A stretch of DNA of 64,000 bases from Nymphaea colorata (taxonomy: Eukaryota > Streptophyta > Magnoliopsida > Nymphaeales > Nymphaeaceae). Of this stretch, positions 50,724 through 61,157 are shown piece by piece (position 1 is the first letter of the stretch; each line of letters opens with the position of its first letter). The notes beneath the pieces were generated by a model. That model did not search any database. It was not told where the DNA came from and saw only the letters and a list, made by a program, of their open reading frames with translations. A program made the translations under genes and the position numbers. Where the stretch lies: the NCBI RefSeq assembly GCF_008831285.2, contig NC_045138.2, positions 4,238,205 through 4,302,204 on the forward strand. Reading direction: 5' to 3'.

Positions 50724-53700
50724 ATGGCAGCACCCAACTCGTCATCGTCAACAATGTTCAGTCTCAGCCCTATTGGACCTTTAGCTACTCAGTGGAACAC
50801 ATTTTCCAGTTTGATGTCTATCAAGTTAGATCAGACAAACTATCAACTATGGTGCTCCCAAATCACTAGTGTCATGAAGAGTCAAGGGATATGAGGTATG
50901 TTATGACACCATTACTGCTCCTCTTGAGTATCTTGATATTGATCAAACCAGAGTAAATACTGATTTTGAAGCATGGGAATGGGCAAACCAATTAGCCTTA
51001 AGTTGGATTAAGGTTACGATGTTCAAACATATTTTACCACAGTTAATTTCATATTCCACTGCTAACTTGGTGTGCTTTAGAACAATAGTATGCCTCTCAA
51101 TCCAACTTGCGAATCATTCAGTTAAAAAGGGATTTATAGAACGTGAAGAAAGGAGATATGATGATGGCTGATTATTAAAATCATGTTAAATTTTTATATG
51201 ATTCATTAGCTGCTGTTAAGCATAAGGTCTCTGATACTGATTTGGTTCTCGACACCCTTAATGGATTATCCACTGAATACGAGGCCTTCATCACTACTGT
51301 AACTACCTTCAAGACATTAACGGCTTTCTTTGAAATTTTGATATGCTCATTTCTCAAGAGAATCGTCAACAAATTCTCTCACCACCTCTTGATATTTCCC
51401 AAGAAACCAACATGGTTACCATGGTTGCTCAATGTGTTGGCACTCATGGGAATTCTTATGGTGAGGGAAAGGAGATCAAAATAGAGGTGGTCGCAGCAAC
51501 TATTGTTCAAACAATTGAGGTGGTCACAATAACTATGGTTCATACAATAGAGGCCACAGGAATAATAGAGGCCATCGGAATAATGGAGGCCGCGAGAAGT
51601 TCTCCAACTACAAAACGTTTGCTGGAGTTACTTGCCAATATTGTGGTCACAAGGGTCACAATGATCACGAGTGCTATGACATCCCAAAGGCTTTTATGAC
51701 CATGACTCTCAATACAGGAACAAATAATTGTGCTGCTACATCATTAGCTCATTTTTCTAACATGGTGGATAGCAACCAAGAATGGTACCCGGATACGGGT
51801 GCATCACATCATGTGACAAATAGTGATCAATCCATGGAAGGCAAATCCTTTTATCATCCTAAAATCTCTCTTATTGTTGGTAGTGGGGAAAAATTGTTCA
51901 CTAAAAAGATAGGTAACATGTCTTTATCATCCAAGCATAATAGATTTTTGTTGAAAAATATTTTTCATGTCCCTATGATTCATAAGAATCTACTTTTTGT
52001 TGATAAGTTTACTGGTGATAATGATTGCAAAATGGAATTTACTCCTCATAATTTTTCTGTAAAGAAAATACAGAAGGGGGAGATAAGGCACCAGGAACGA
52101 CTTAAGGATGGACTATATACATGGACAAGAACTAGTAAGGGCAATATAACAGTCTGCTCACCTGCTGAAAGTAAATTGCTTACTGAAAACAAATTGCAGA
52201 CATGCAAATCTTATCTTTTCCTTTGCAATAATATTGATCAAGTTCCTAGAGATGCTTTTAAGCTTTGGCATGAACGTTTGGGACATGTGAATGATTATTT
52301 ATTAAATCGCATGATTTCATCTAAGTATATTGCTGCTGGTTCAAAGCCTAAAAAACATTCTTGTTTGGTTTGTGCTTTAGTTAAGATGCAACGGTTGCCT
52401 TTTGTTTCAGTTGAGTTAAAAACGTCTTCTCCATTAGAGTTGTTACACACAGATTTATGGGGACCTTCATCGTGTATCTTTAGAGATAGATGTGAATATT
52501 ATTTGGTGATAGTAGATGATTTTTCCAGATTCAACTAGATTTTTATGTTAGCAAAGAAGTCTGAAACATTCTCTTGTTTTCATAATTTTCATAGGATCAT
52601 AGAAAAAGAACTTAAGTACAAGATTAAAGTTTTTCATAGTGATTACAGAGGCAAGTTTATGAGTGCAGAATTTTAAATGTATCTTGCTTCTCAAGGCATT
52701 CAATGAAGACTCTCTTGTTCCTATACACCACAACAAAATGCTTGTATGCCAGCTTCTTTTTGGACTGACACCTTTCAAATGACAGTTTACATTATTAACA
52801 GGTTACTGATTGATGCACAAGAATTAACTCCATATGAAAAACTTCTTGGTACTAAAGCCTCAACTAGAGAATTTTAAAGTATTTGGATGCACCATATATC
52901 CATTAGTAAGTCATCAAAATAAATTTAAACTTGCCCCAAAGTCGCATGCATGTGTCTTTCTAGGCTTCCTAAAATGTTTTAAAGGCTATATATATGTTAC
53001 AATCCTTTGAACAAACAAGTCACTGTTTCAAGACATGTCATATTTGATGACATCACTTTTATGTACTTTGGGACACGACCACTTGCTACTGCCTAAGAAA
53101 TCATCTATTGGCTAGATAAAGACCACTCTCAGTTGACTATCAAGTACCAAATTATCAATTTAGTGAACCCAAGTGAGTCTTCAATCATCCCCACAACCAG
53201 CCATATCTCTCAACAATTTAACACGGAAATTCCTGACTTTTCAACCATGACAAACCTAACTATTTTCCCTAAACTTGAAAATTTCACTCGTGTTATAAAC
53301 CACCCTATGACTACTCATTCTCAAGTTGGAACCCACATACAAAAAAATTTCACCTATCTTAGTATGACTGAACCACTAGACACCGAAACTAAACATGTTG
53401 ACCTGCAAGAAGCCCTAAAAGATGATCGATAGAATAAAGCTATGTGCAAAAAGATTGAAGCACATCACAACAATAAACTTGGTACTTGGTTCCTTGTATG
53501 CCTCACTACAATGTAGTGGGCTGTTGATGGATCTACAAAGTGAAGAGACATGTAGATGGATTTGTGGCACGGTTCAAAGCACGACTCGTGGCTAAAAGAT
53601 ATAGCCAATATGAAGGGATAGATTACTTCGATATTTTCAGTCCAATGGTGAAGCCTACTACGGTTCACCTTGTTCTCTCTATTTCCACTAGTCGTAGATG

Positions 53701-54830
53701 GAAAGTCTGTCTGGATGTTAACAATGCTTTCCTCCATGAGACTCTAAAGGAAGAAGTTTACTTGAGTGAGCTCTAGGATTTGAGCATAAGAGCAACCCCC
53801 CTCATGTGCAGATTAAAGAAATCTCCATATGGCCTCAAACAAGTTTCTCGGGCATGGTTTGAAAGCTTAAGCACATATCTTATATCCAAGGGATTTAAAG
53901 GATCTAAATCTGACTCATTCCTGTTCATATATTCATCAACATTATACATTGTGTACATTCTTATCTATGTGACAAGAAGCACTTCATAGAAATTGCAAAA
54001 TTTTGTCCACAATATAAGCAATAAGTTCTCCATCAAAGACCTTGGGTAAATTCATTATTTTCTTGGACTCGAGGTCAATCACTGAGCTATTGAGCTCTTT
54101 TTGTCACAACACAAGTACACCAAGGATCTTTTAAAAAGATTGCAAATGGAAGAAGCCAAGGTGGTAGTCACACTAGTCGCACCCAATGCACCTCTATCCA
54201 AGTTTGAAGGAGATAAACTTAAAAATGGAACTTTGTACGGAAGTATTGTGAGTGCTTTGCAGTATGTGACACTCACGCGCCCACATATTGCATTTGATAT
54301 CAACAAATCTTGTCAATTTCTTCATGAACCTACAAATATACACTTGACTTATGTGAAGTTAATACCTACCTTTAAGGAACTCAACATTTTGGGTTACATA
54401 TAAAAAGGGCTTCTCAATGAAAACTTGAAGCTTATTTTGACACAGATTGGGCTGGATGTCATGATGATAGGAGGTCAACAAATGGGTCTATTACCATGCT
54501 CGGAAGAAACATTATATCATGAGAGTCTAACAAGCAGCATACTGTTACTCGCTGAAGCACTGAAGTTGAATATAAAGCAATGGCTGTAGCTGCGGTTGAA
54601 TTAATATGGCTGTAGCATCTTCTTAAAGATCTCCAAATTCCAATACAAGAGGCTCCAATACTAAAATGTGATAATCTAGGTGCAATATACCTTGCTACCA
54701 ATCTGTGATTCATGCCCCTGCCAAATATATAAAAATCAATTTTCACTTTGTTAGAGAACAAGTGGCAACAGGAGAGATTAAAATTGAGTTTGTCAAATCT
54801 GAAGATCAGCTTGCAAATTTCTGACTAAGG
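50724..54830 (+). pseudogene. copia gag-pol, broken by stops and frameshifts
   Basis: Gag begins at ATG 50724 and has the copia-like KLDQTNYQLW stretch. A CCHC zinc knuckle (C-x2-C-x4-H-x4-C) lies at 51633-51674. The protease motif DTGASHH is at 51792. Integrase has its HHCC region (LWHERLGH at about 52265, CLVCA at about 52362) and HTDLWGP, but a TAG at about 52536 cuts it after VDDFSRF. Further stops follow near 52674 and 52704. Reverse transcriptase covers 53540-53989 ([20 protein letters not shown]); the YVDD box reads YVTR and is followed by a stop. RNase H remnants extend to about 54830. The longest open part is 51696-52538 (280 codons). Confidence 0.85.
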
Positions 54831-54908
54831 CACTGGCCGGACCAAGGTTTCATGATCTCAAGGACAAACTCAACCTTGTTCACACAAGTGTTGGCTCATG
54901 GGGTAGGT

Positions 54909-55169
54909 TGAGAAAGAGATAAACCAAATCCTAAAGATCGGCTTCTTCCTAAGGCAATGGATAATGTTCAATATCAAAACTGTAAGTGCTGTTATATTAA
55001 GCAAGATCCTAAATTTATGAATCTGATTTGTAACCACCCTCCATTAAACAAAGAAAGCTCTCCCTCTCATCGTGTGTGTGAGAGTTAGAGAGAGCATGTC
55101 TTCATTGTGGATGTAGGCCGGCACCAAGGGCTGAACCACATTAAAATCTGTTTCTCTTGTCTCTTTTCA
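54909..55169 (+). repeat. 3' LTR of the copia element
   Basis: Preceded by a purine-rich CATGGGGTAGGT. It starts TGAGAAAGAGATAAACCAAA and ends CTCTTTTCA. Confidence 0.85.
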
Positions 55170-55299
55170 GATAAAAGGAGAATGATTGAAAGTAGGAAGG
55201 ATAAATGGATGACCACATATTATTATTACAAAGGCAGATCATGAATTAATGCAAAAGCCATTCAAATGGACAGTCATAACATGCTTGGTTTAGGATATT

Positions 55300-55580
55300 A
55301 AGCATTGGAGTATGAATATATAGAGAGTAGTTTATGTAGTCTGTGGAAGAATATAAGAAACCCAAGATTTTCGTTCTTTGGAAGAGACATGTTTCTTGTT
55401 CTCGTAGATAGTGAAGCAAAATTGTTAACTGTGCTCAAAAAAAGATATTGGAAACCAGGATGAAGTGTTCTTGTGGCTAGACGCTGGAGGCCAGGAGACT
55501 CTTTAAAAATTGAAGATAACTTTTGGGTTTCCATTTGGGTTAGGCTATCAGACTTGCCTCATCTTTTGTGGAGCATATGA
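55300..55580 (+). pseudogene. LINE-type DUF4283 domain relic
   Basis: Two frames joined by a shift read like plant non-LTR (LINE) first-ORF proteins: SSLCSLWKNI and FFGRDMFLV, then VLVARRWRPGDSLK and VSIWVRLSDLPHLLW. The RRWRPG and WVRLxxLPxxLW spacing is characteristic of DUF4283. No start codon, no reverse transcriptase nearby. Confidence 0.55.
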
Positions 55581-55635
55581 AAGCAGTTGTTACTTCATGT
55601 AAAACAAGCAAATCAGTTTGCAAATCGAACACATC

Positions 55636-55950
55636 TTAGATAAAGTCCTCATTTAATCCATCTTCATTAGGATGATTAGTAAAACTCTTAAAAGAAGCTG
55701 CATGTCCATATTGGCTAAAAACATCTGAAACAACCTCTTGCATGTTTTCAACTTCGGCATCATTGATACAATCAAGTGATTCTTTCATGGATTGGGTCCT
55801 CAAAGTGTTGCATTTCATGCAATGACACTTCATTCTTCCGTCTGCTATAGCAGTATTCGCACTAACAAAGTCTATTGAACCATGACAAAAATTCAACACT
55901 ATTTTCTCTCTTTGTAATCCAACTTCGATCTTTCAAATGTATTCTTCTTT
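55636..55950 (-). pseudogene. CACTA transposase-associated domain relic
   Basis: On the minus strand a frame open over more than 90 codons reads DRSKLDY, then FVSANTAIADGRMKCHCMKC, and ends with the acidic NEDGLNEDF. The DRS start and the C-H-C-M-K-C cluster fit the N-terminal transposase-associated domain of plant CACTA (En/Spm) elements. No transposase core or termini are seen beside it, so it is a fragment. Confidence 0.5.
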
Positions 55951-55989
55951 GATCTATCGCTAATTTTGTTCAATAAATTAAGCCAGCAT

Positions 55990-56025
<36 letters not shown>

Positions 56026-56159
56026 CACTAAAATCATACAACCATCTATCCATCTGGATGTCACACCCAATGCATACATATAAGCATAAAAACAACTTAA
56101 CAAATAAACATTGAAACTTGAAATTAAGATCATTTATTACCAAAATCTTGGGAAAGCTT

Positions 56160-58229
56160 TTCAAAAGGTATTTAAAATTTCTGGAGAGCCACCTTGTCGC
56201 AAGCAAGAGAGGAACTGGTTTTAGTTTTAGTTTTGATGTTCATTGAGGACAATGAGCAAGGGAGGTGGGATCTAGGTAAAGTGAGCATTGGCGTGGTGGC
56301 TTTTATTGGATTAAATGGCCAGCGAACCTTTTCCAGTGGAGTGGGGCCATCTTTTCTCCATCTCCCCTACAACATGCTCTCCATTTAAAATGAAAATTAT
56401 TGGAAGGCCCCCAGTTTCTTGCCCTTGGATACATCTCCTCCCTCATATACTCCTTTAGAGTCTTTGGCTAGCTTGGTGCGCTGTGGGTTCAAGCTAGGCC
56501 AAGCTCACATACTTCCATAGTGCTTGACAAGCTCCCACTTGAATGCACTAAGATAAATGAGTGGATTAATGTGAGTTTAAGCGGTATCTCCCATGTTATC
56601 AAATGGTTAAGAACCAGGGCAACCAAAAAACTCAGTAGTCAGATCATATTGTACGCATCCTACCTTGTACAGCTGAAATTGTGCCTCTGGCAATGCAAAG
56701 GGTGTTTTTGTCATTTTAGGTCATAGGTCATTGTTGTCTATTAGAAAAATGCAAGGCATGTTCTCAACCTCGCTTTACTCCTGCCTTCCGGAGTAACACT
56801 TGCACATATTTTCAGAAAAACAAATATGTCCATGGATCAGCTTGCATCAACCAACTTAAAGTAGGGACCCACATACCTGCAATAAGGCAAAGCCTGGCCA
56901 CCATATGCCTCTGAAGAGGACCCAGAATGCCACACTCATTAACTCTAACATGGTTAGGTACGTATAGGTCCAGTCCATGTTAAAGTAAATGGATCTGGAT
57001 GGACATATATCCACCAATGTTTGTGGGTAGAACCCATATCCAAACTCAAGCCAAGCTGCCAAGCCAAGGATCTAGTTTTAATGATGTCAAATTTTTTTAG
57101 TGGACCTGGATGGATATATCCAGCAATGTTTGTGGGTAGGACCCAAATCCAAACTCAAGCTCAAGCCAAGCTGATAAAGTCAAGGAGTTTTAACCGATGT
57201 CAAATCTTCTGTTTCATCAGATTCCCTAACGAGGGAGTGCAGATAGACATGTGAAAATGTGCACTTATTAGGGGTGACTTGTAAACATCACTTAGTTGAC
57301 ATTGTCGCGAGATTATCTGGGTTCATAAAATTTTCTTTCTATAATACCGTACATTTATCATTTGCAGTTCAGAAGAATAGTGCTCATAAGAATCGAATTG
57401 ACCATGAAACTTCATCGGCCCCTCCATTCGTCGATTGCTAGATGCTTTGAGAGGACCAGAAGATTTATACAACGATGGTCGAGTACAGCATCGACAGTGC
57501 TCTTGGAGATTTGTGTCAATGCAAACACTGGACAGAGGGTTCGGGCGTACTACGACAAACTTAAGTAGTCAAATGGAGGGCGTCGGATAGCCTGGACAAG
57601 CAACTTTGGTGCCCGGTCCAGACCTGTTAATTTAGCTGAGGAAATTGATCCCCACGCTCACCACTTGACCCATTTGCTCCATTACGACACATGAACAAGA
57701 TTGTCATCGCCACGACATGCAAGGTGGCCACTTGCAGTGTGAAGTTGATCGGACGCTCTTCTTCCCTTAAAGTTTTTGGGATCACCATTTTGTTAAGGGT
57801 ATTTTTGTCATTTATTTTTTGCACTTTTACCACTTTGTCCTTTTGGGGAGATTTCTCATGCTTAATATCTATGATCTTTGCCCAAGCCACGGTCTGATTT
57901 TTCATATTATCTAATTAGTAGGAGGAAGATTTTGATGTAATACCTTCAAATTTTCTTATTTAAGTTACATAGAAATTAATTGGCGGTATTATAACTTGTA
58001 TAAGAAAAGAGCGAAAAAAAAGAAGGGCAGACGTATTTCGTTTAAAAGCATGGGAATCCGGCCAACTTACACATAGAAACTTAGCCCACATAATAATTTT
58101 TTTGGTTATGTTAAGGGCATGAATGTCATTTGTGAGAAAAAAGGAAGGGCAGTAATGAAATGAAGCCTTCTGTTCTGTTCTGTATAAGCGCTTTATATAT
58201 CTCACTCCCACGCCAAGGACAACACAAAC
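56160..58229. other. Upstream region of GA20ox copy B, no gene seen
   Basis: Colinear in blocks with 31370-34960. Two diverged repeats of TGGACCTGGATGGATATATC-like and GTTTGTGGGTAGRACCCA sequence lie near 56990-57170. The conserved promoter AAGGGCATGAATGTCATT is at 58114. Confidence 0.55.
58183..58200 (+). promoter_or_regulatory. TATA region of GA20ox copy B
   Basis: TATAAGCG at 58183 corresponds in position to the copy A box; a second candidate, TTTATATAT, lies at 58192-58200. They are 47 and about 37 bases before the start codon. Confidence 0.6.
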
Positions 58230-59684
58230 ATGGCTCCAATTTCTCATGCAAAACTGCCAGAAGCCTTCGTGTGGCCAGAAAGAGAACGGCCGGCCTTCGC
58301 GGCCGGCCAGCCTCTCAACGAGCCGGTGATTGACCTTGCCGGCTTCCTCGCCGGTGATGAGGCTTCGACTCAGCTTGCTGCCGAGCTAGTCTGCTCGGCT
58401 TGCCGGAAACACGGCTTCTTCCAGGTGATCAACCATGGAGTGGATGCAGAACTCACATCTGCCGCTCTTCATCACATGGATGAGTTCTTCAGGCAGCCGC
58501 AGCACGAGAAGAAGAGAGTGAGGGGCTTCTCCGATGGTCATTCCCACCGTTTTGCTTCCAAATTGCCCTGGAAGGAGACGCTCTCCTTCCCCTTCCATGC
58601 CTCTGATCCTATGCTTGTGCTGGACCACTTCCAAGCCACCATGGGCCAACATTCTTTCTCATCAGGGTAAGCATATATACGTGCACTACGAAACCATATA
58701 TATATATAGTCAATACACTGAAGAAGGAGCTCAGGAGTTGGGTATGTGCTACTTCTTTTTTTTCTCTTTCCTGATATGTAAGGAAAGGGGAGGGGGGGGG
58801 GGGGGGGGCGGGGCTAACAAAGGAAGAGTTTATTGTGTACAGGAAGTGATGATCTGGTGACCGATCTTCTTTCTTGGTAGTTTTATTTCTGAATATATTG
58901 GGTCCAGATATATACATATAGGTGCACAAAGATACTAATTGAGGTGTGTTGGATATAGAATCTCTGTTTATTTCAAGAACTCTGCTGGTTTTGGGGCAGG
59001 GTGGTATTCAAGGAGTACTGTGAATCGATGACAGAGCTATCAATGAAGGTATCAGAGCTGCTGGCCATCAGTTTAGGACTGGAGAGGATGAGTTTCAGAA
59101 GGTTCTTCGAAGACAGTTCGTCAATAATGAGATGCAATTATTACCCTGCCTGTGAGAAGCCGGAGCTCACTCTGGGGACAGGGCCCCATTGTGATCCAAC
59201 CTCCCTCACCATTCTTCACCAAGACCATGTTGGAGGGCTCGAGGTCTTTGCTGATGGGAAATGGCATCTGGTCTCCCCTACAACTGGTGCTCTGGTCGTC
59301 AACATTGGTGATACTTTCATGGTACATGTCTCCTGACCTTCCCTGTTATTAATATTATGTCAAAGAAACAGCAAAAAGATACAGAAGGAACTAAACCTCT
59401 TTCCTTGCAAATTAGAATTTTATAAGGCCGGATATAAAATATATGTGTGACTATAGAGAGGTGTCAAAGTGATCTAACTCGGAATATACTCTACTAAACT
59501 ATTACCAATATAAAATCGATACGTATAAAGCAAAAATTTTGATAGCATGCAGGCTGGTTATATGCACCGTTTGGTGTACAAAAAAATGTGCACCGGATGG
59601 TATAATGACCAAATACCTTTAATCAGTATAAAGGGGAGCCCTCCTTATAAGGATAAAAAGGGCAGTGAAAAAGTTAAAAATCTA

Positions 59685-59743
<59 letters not shown>

Positions 59744-60780
59744 AATCCTCAAAATACCCAAATTTCCCCCTTCCTTTTCTTGGTGCATATTTATTGTGTG
59801 CATCACAGTGGAGCAATAAACTCACTGATATGCAGACAACCGAAAAAGTATCCTGACTATATACTTAGTAATTACAGTTCTGCGGCTAATCCCATGCATA
59901 TTATATGAACGCCTGGTGGAACAATTCGATAAGACATCATAAATAATTGTTCTTTGTATTACCCATGATCTGCCGGGACAATTATAAACAAAGCGAGATC
60001 CTTGGTATATTATGTTCCATACTGAGATATTCTAATGAGACCAACAAGTTGATTCGAGGTCCCTCCATGAATGCCTTGGCCTAAAAAACATTATATTTCT
60101 CGATGAAGTCAGCTGATTATGAAAAATTGTATCCGTTCATTAAAAAAAAAAGGTAGAAAGAATGTGTCAAGCACTTAAGCTAGTTGGCTCATGTCACAAG
60201 CACCTCTCTCTCTCTCTCTCGCTCTAGAGATCTCATATCCTGATCTCTTTTACATGAAAATTGAAGTTTCTATCTGGAATACCAATTTTTTTTTCTGTGA
60301 GAAAAAAAACTTTGGAATTTTTAACACTTTTACGATTTTGTGCATAAAAGGGAGGTGGGGAAGCTTGTTTTGTCATGCTTTTTCAATTCACTCCGGGGAC
60401 ACAGTCCGACTGAATGTGACTTGTGCTAACGTGTGGCTAGCTTTTTAGCATATAGGACAAGATATGTATATATAATAAGGTTTAACATAAAAGTTGGTTT
60501 GAATTAAATATACTTTTGACAGGCATTGACGAATGGGAAGTACAAGAGTTGCCTGCACCGGGCGGTGGTGAAGAAGGAGAGCGAGAGAAGGTCGCTGGCG
60601 TTCTTCCTCTGCCCCAGCAAGGAGAAGACGGTGAGGCCGCCGGAGGAGCTGGTGCGCAGGGACGGCCGGAGGAGGGCATTCCCGGACTTCACCTGGGCAG
60701 CTCTCTTTGACTTCACCCAGAAGCACTACAGAGCGGACATGAACACCCTCGACGCCTTCAGCTCATGGATCCTTAATTAA
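58230..60780 (+). CDS. Gibberellin 20-oxidase, copy B
   Basis: Same cytosolic enzyme of gibberellin biosynthesis as copy A. Exons 58230-58666, 59000-59321, 60523-60780, GT-AG introns, giving 338 aa. LPWKETLSF, NYYPAC, GTGPHCDPTSLTILHQDHVG, the iron triad (H209, D211, H265) and the R275/S277 2-oxoglutarate motif are intact. By eye about 21 substitutions separate it from copy A over 335 shared residues, mostly mild, with a cluster at SPTTGALV against SPKPAALV. The C-terminus ends SSWILN, 12 residues shorter than copy A. Intron 1 contains a long G run and intron 2 (1.2 kb) a (TA)n tract absent from A. The complete frame and conserved promoter suggest a working gene. Confidence 0.93.
58787..58813 (+). 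repeat. G-run in intron 1 of GA20ox copy B
   Basis: G4-A-G17-C-G4 on the coding strand, a strong candidate for G-quadruplex formation in DNA or pre-mRNA. Copy A has only AGTGGGGGAGATG at the equivalent place. Confidence 0.85.
59687..59738. repeat. (TA)n microsatellite in intron 2 of GA20ox copy B
   Basis: About 52 bp of alternating TA, not present in the copy A intron. Confidence 0.95.
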
Positions 60781-61082
60781 CTCCTGCTTCCGCCAGCAAA
60801 TATATTTCATTTTAATTCCATATTTCACCTTAATATGATGTTGTATATCTATATTGAAATGATCAAATTTCCCTTCAGTGGTCATTAGAGAAACTCCATC
60901 CCCTTCTCTCACTCTCTCTCCAACTTGTTTCATAGGTCGGTCAACTGAGATCTAGTAAAAGCCTAATGGTGTAAAATGGTCACGGATATGATCTACATGA
61001 TTGATTTTCTGAAGAAATACTTGATCTTATATCATGTTTCTTATTAGCCAAAATTCTGAAAATATGAATCTTTTATGAGGTT

Positions 61083-61157
<75 letters not shown>

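Larger units (their letters stand above)
50431..55169 (+). mobile_element. Ty1/copia LTR retrotransposon, inactive
   Basis: About 4.7 kb with two LTRs of about 255-260 bp, an initiator-Met primer site, gag, protease, integrase, reverse transcriptase and RNase H in copia order. Several stops and frameshifts break the polyprotein. The LTRs differ at roughly 20 or more of about 250 aligned bases by eye, so insertion is not recent. I see no matching 5-bp target duplication (ATTCT before, GATAA after). Confidence 0.92.
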
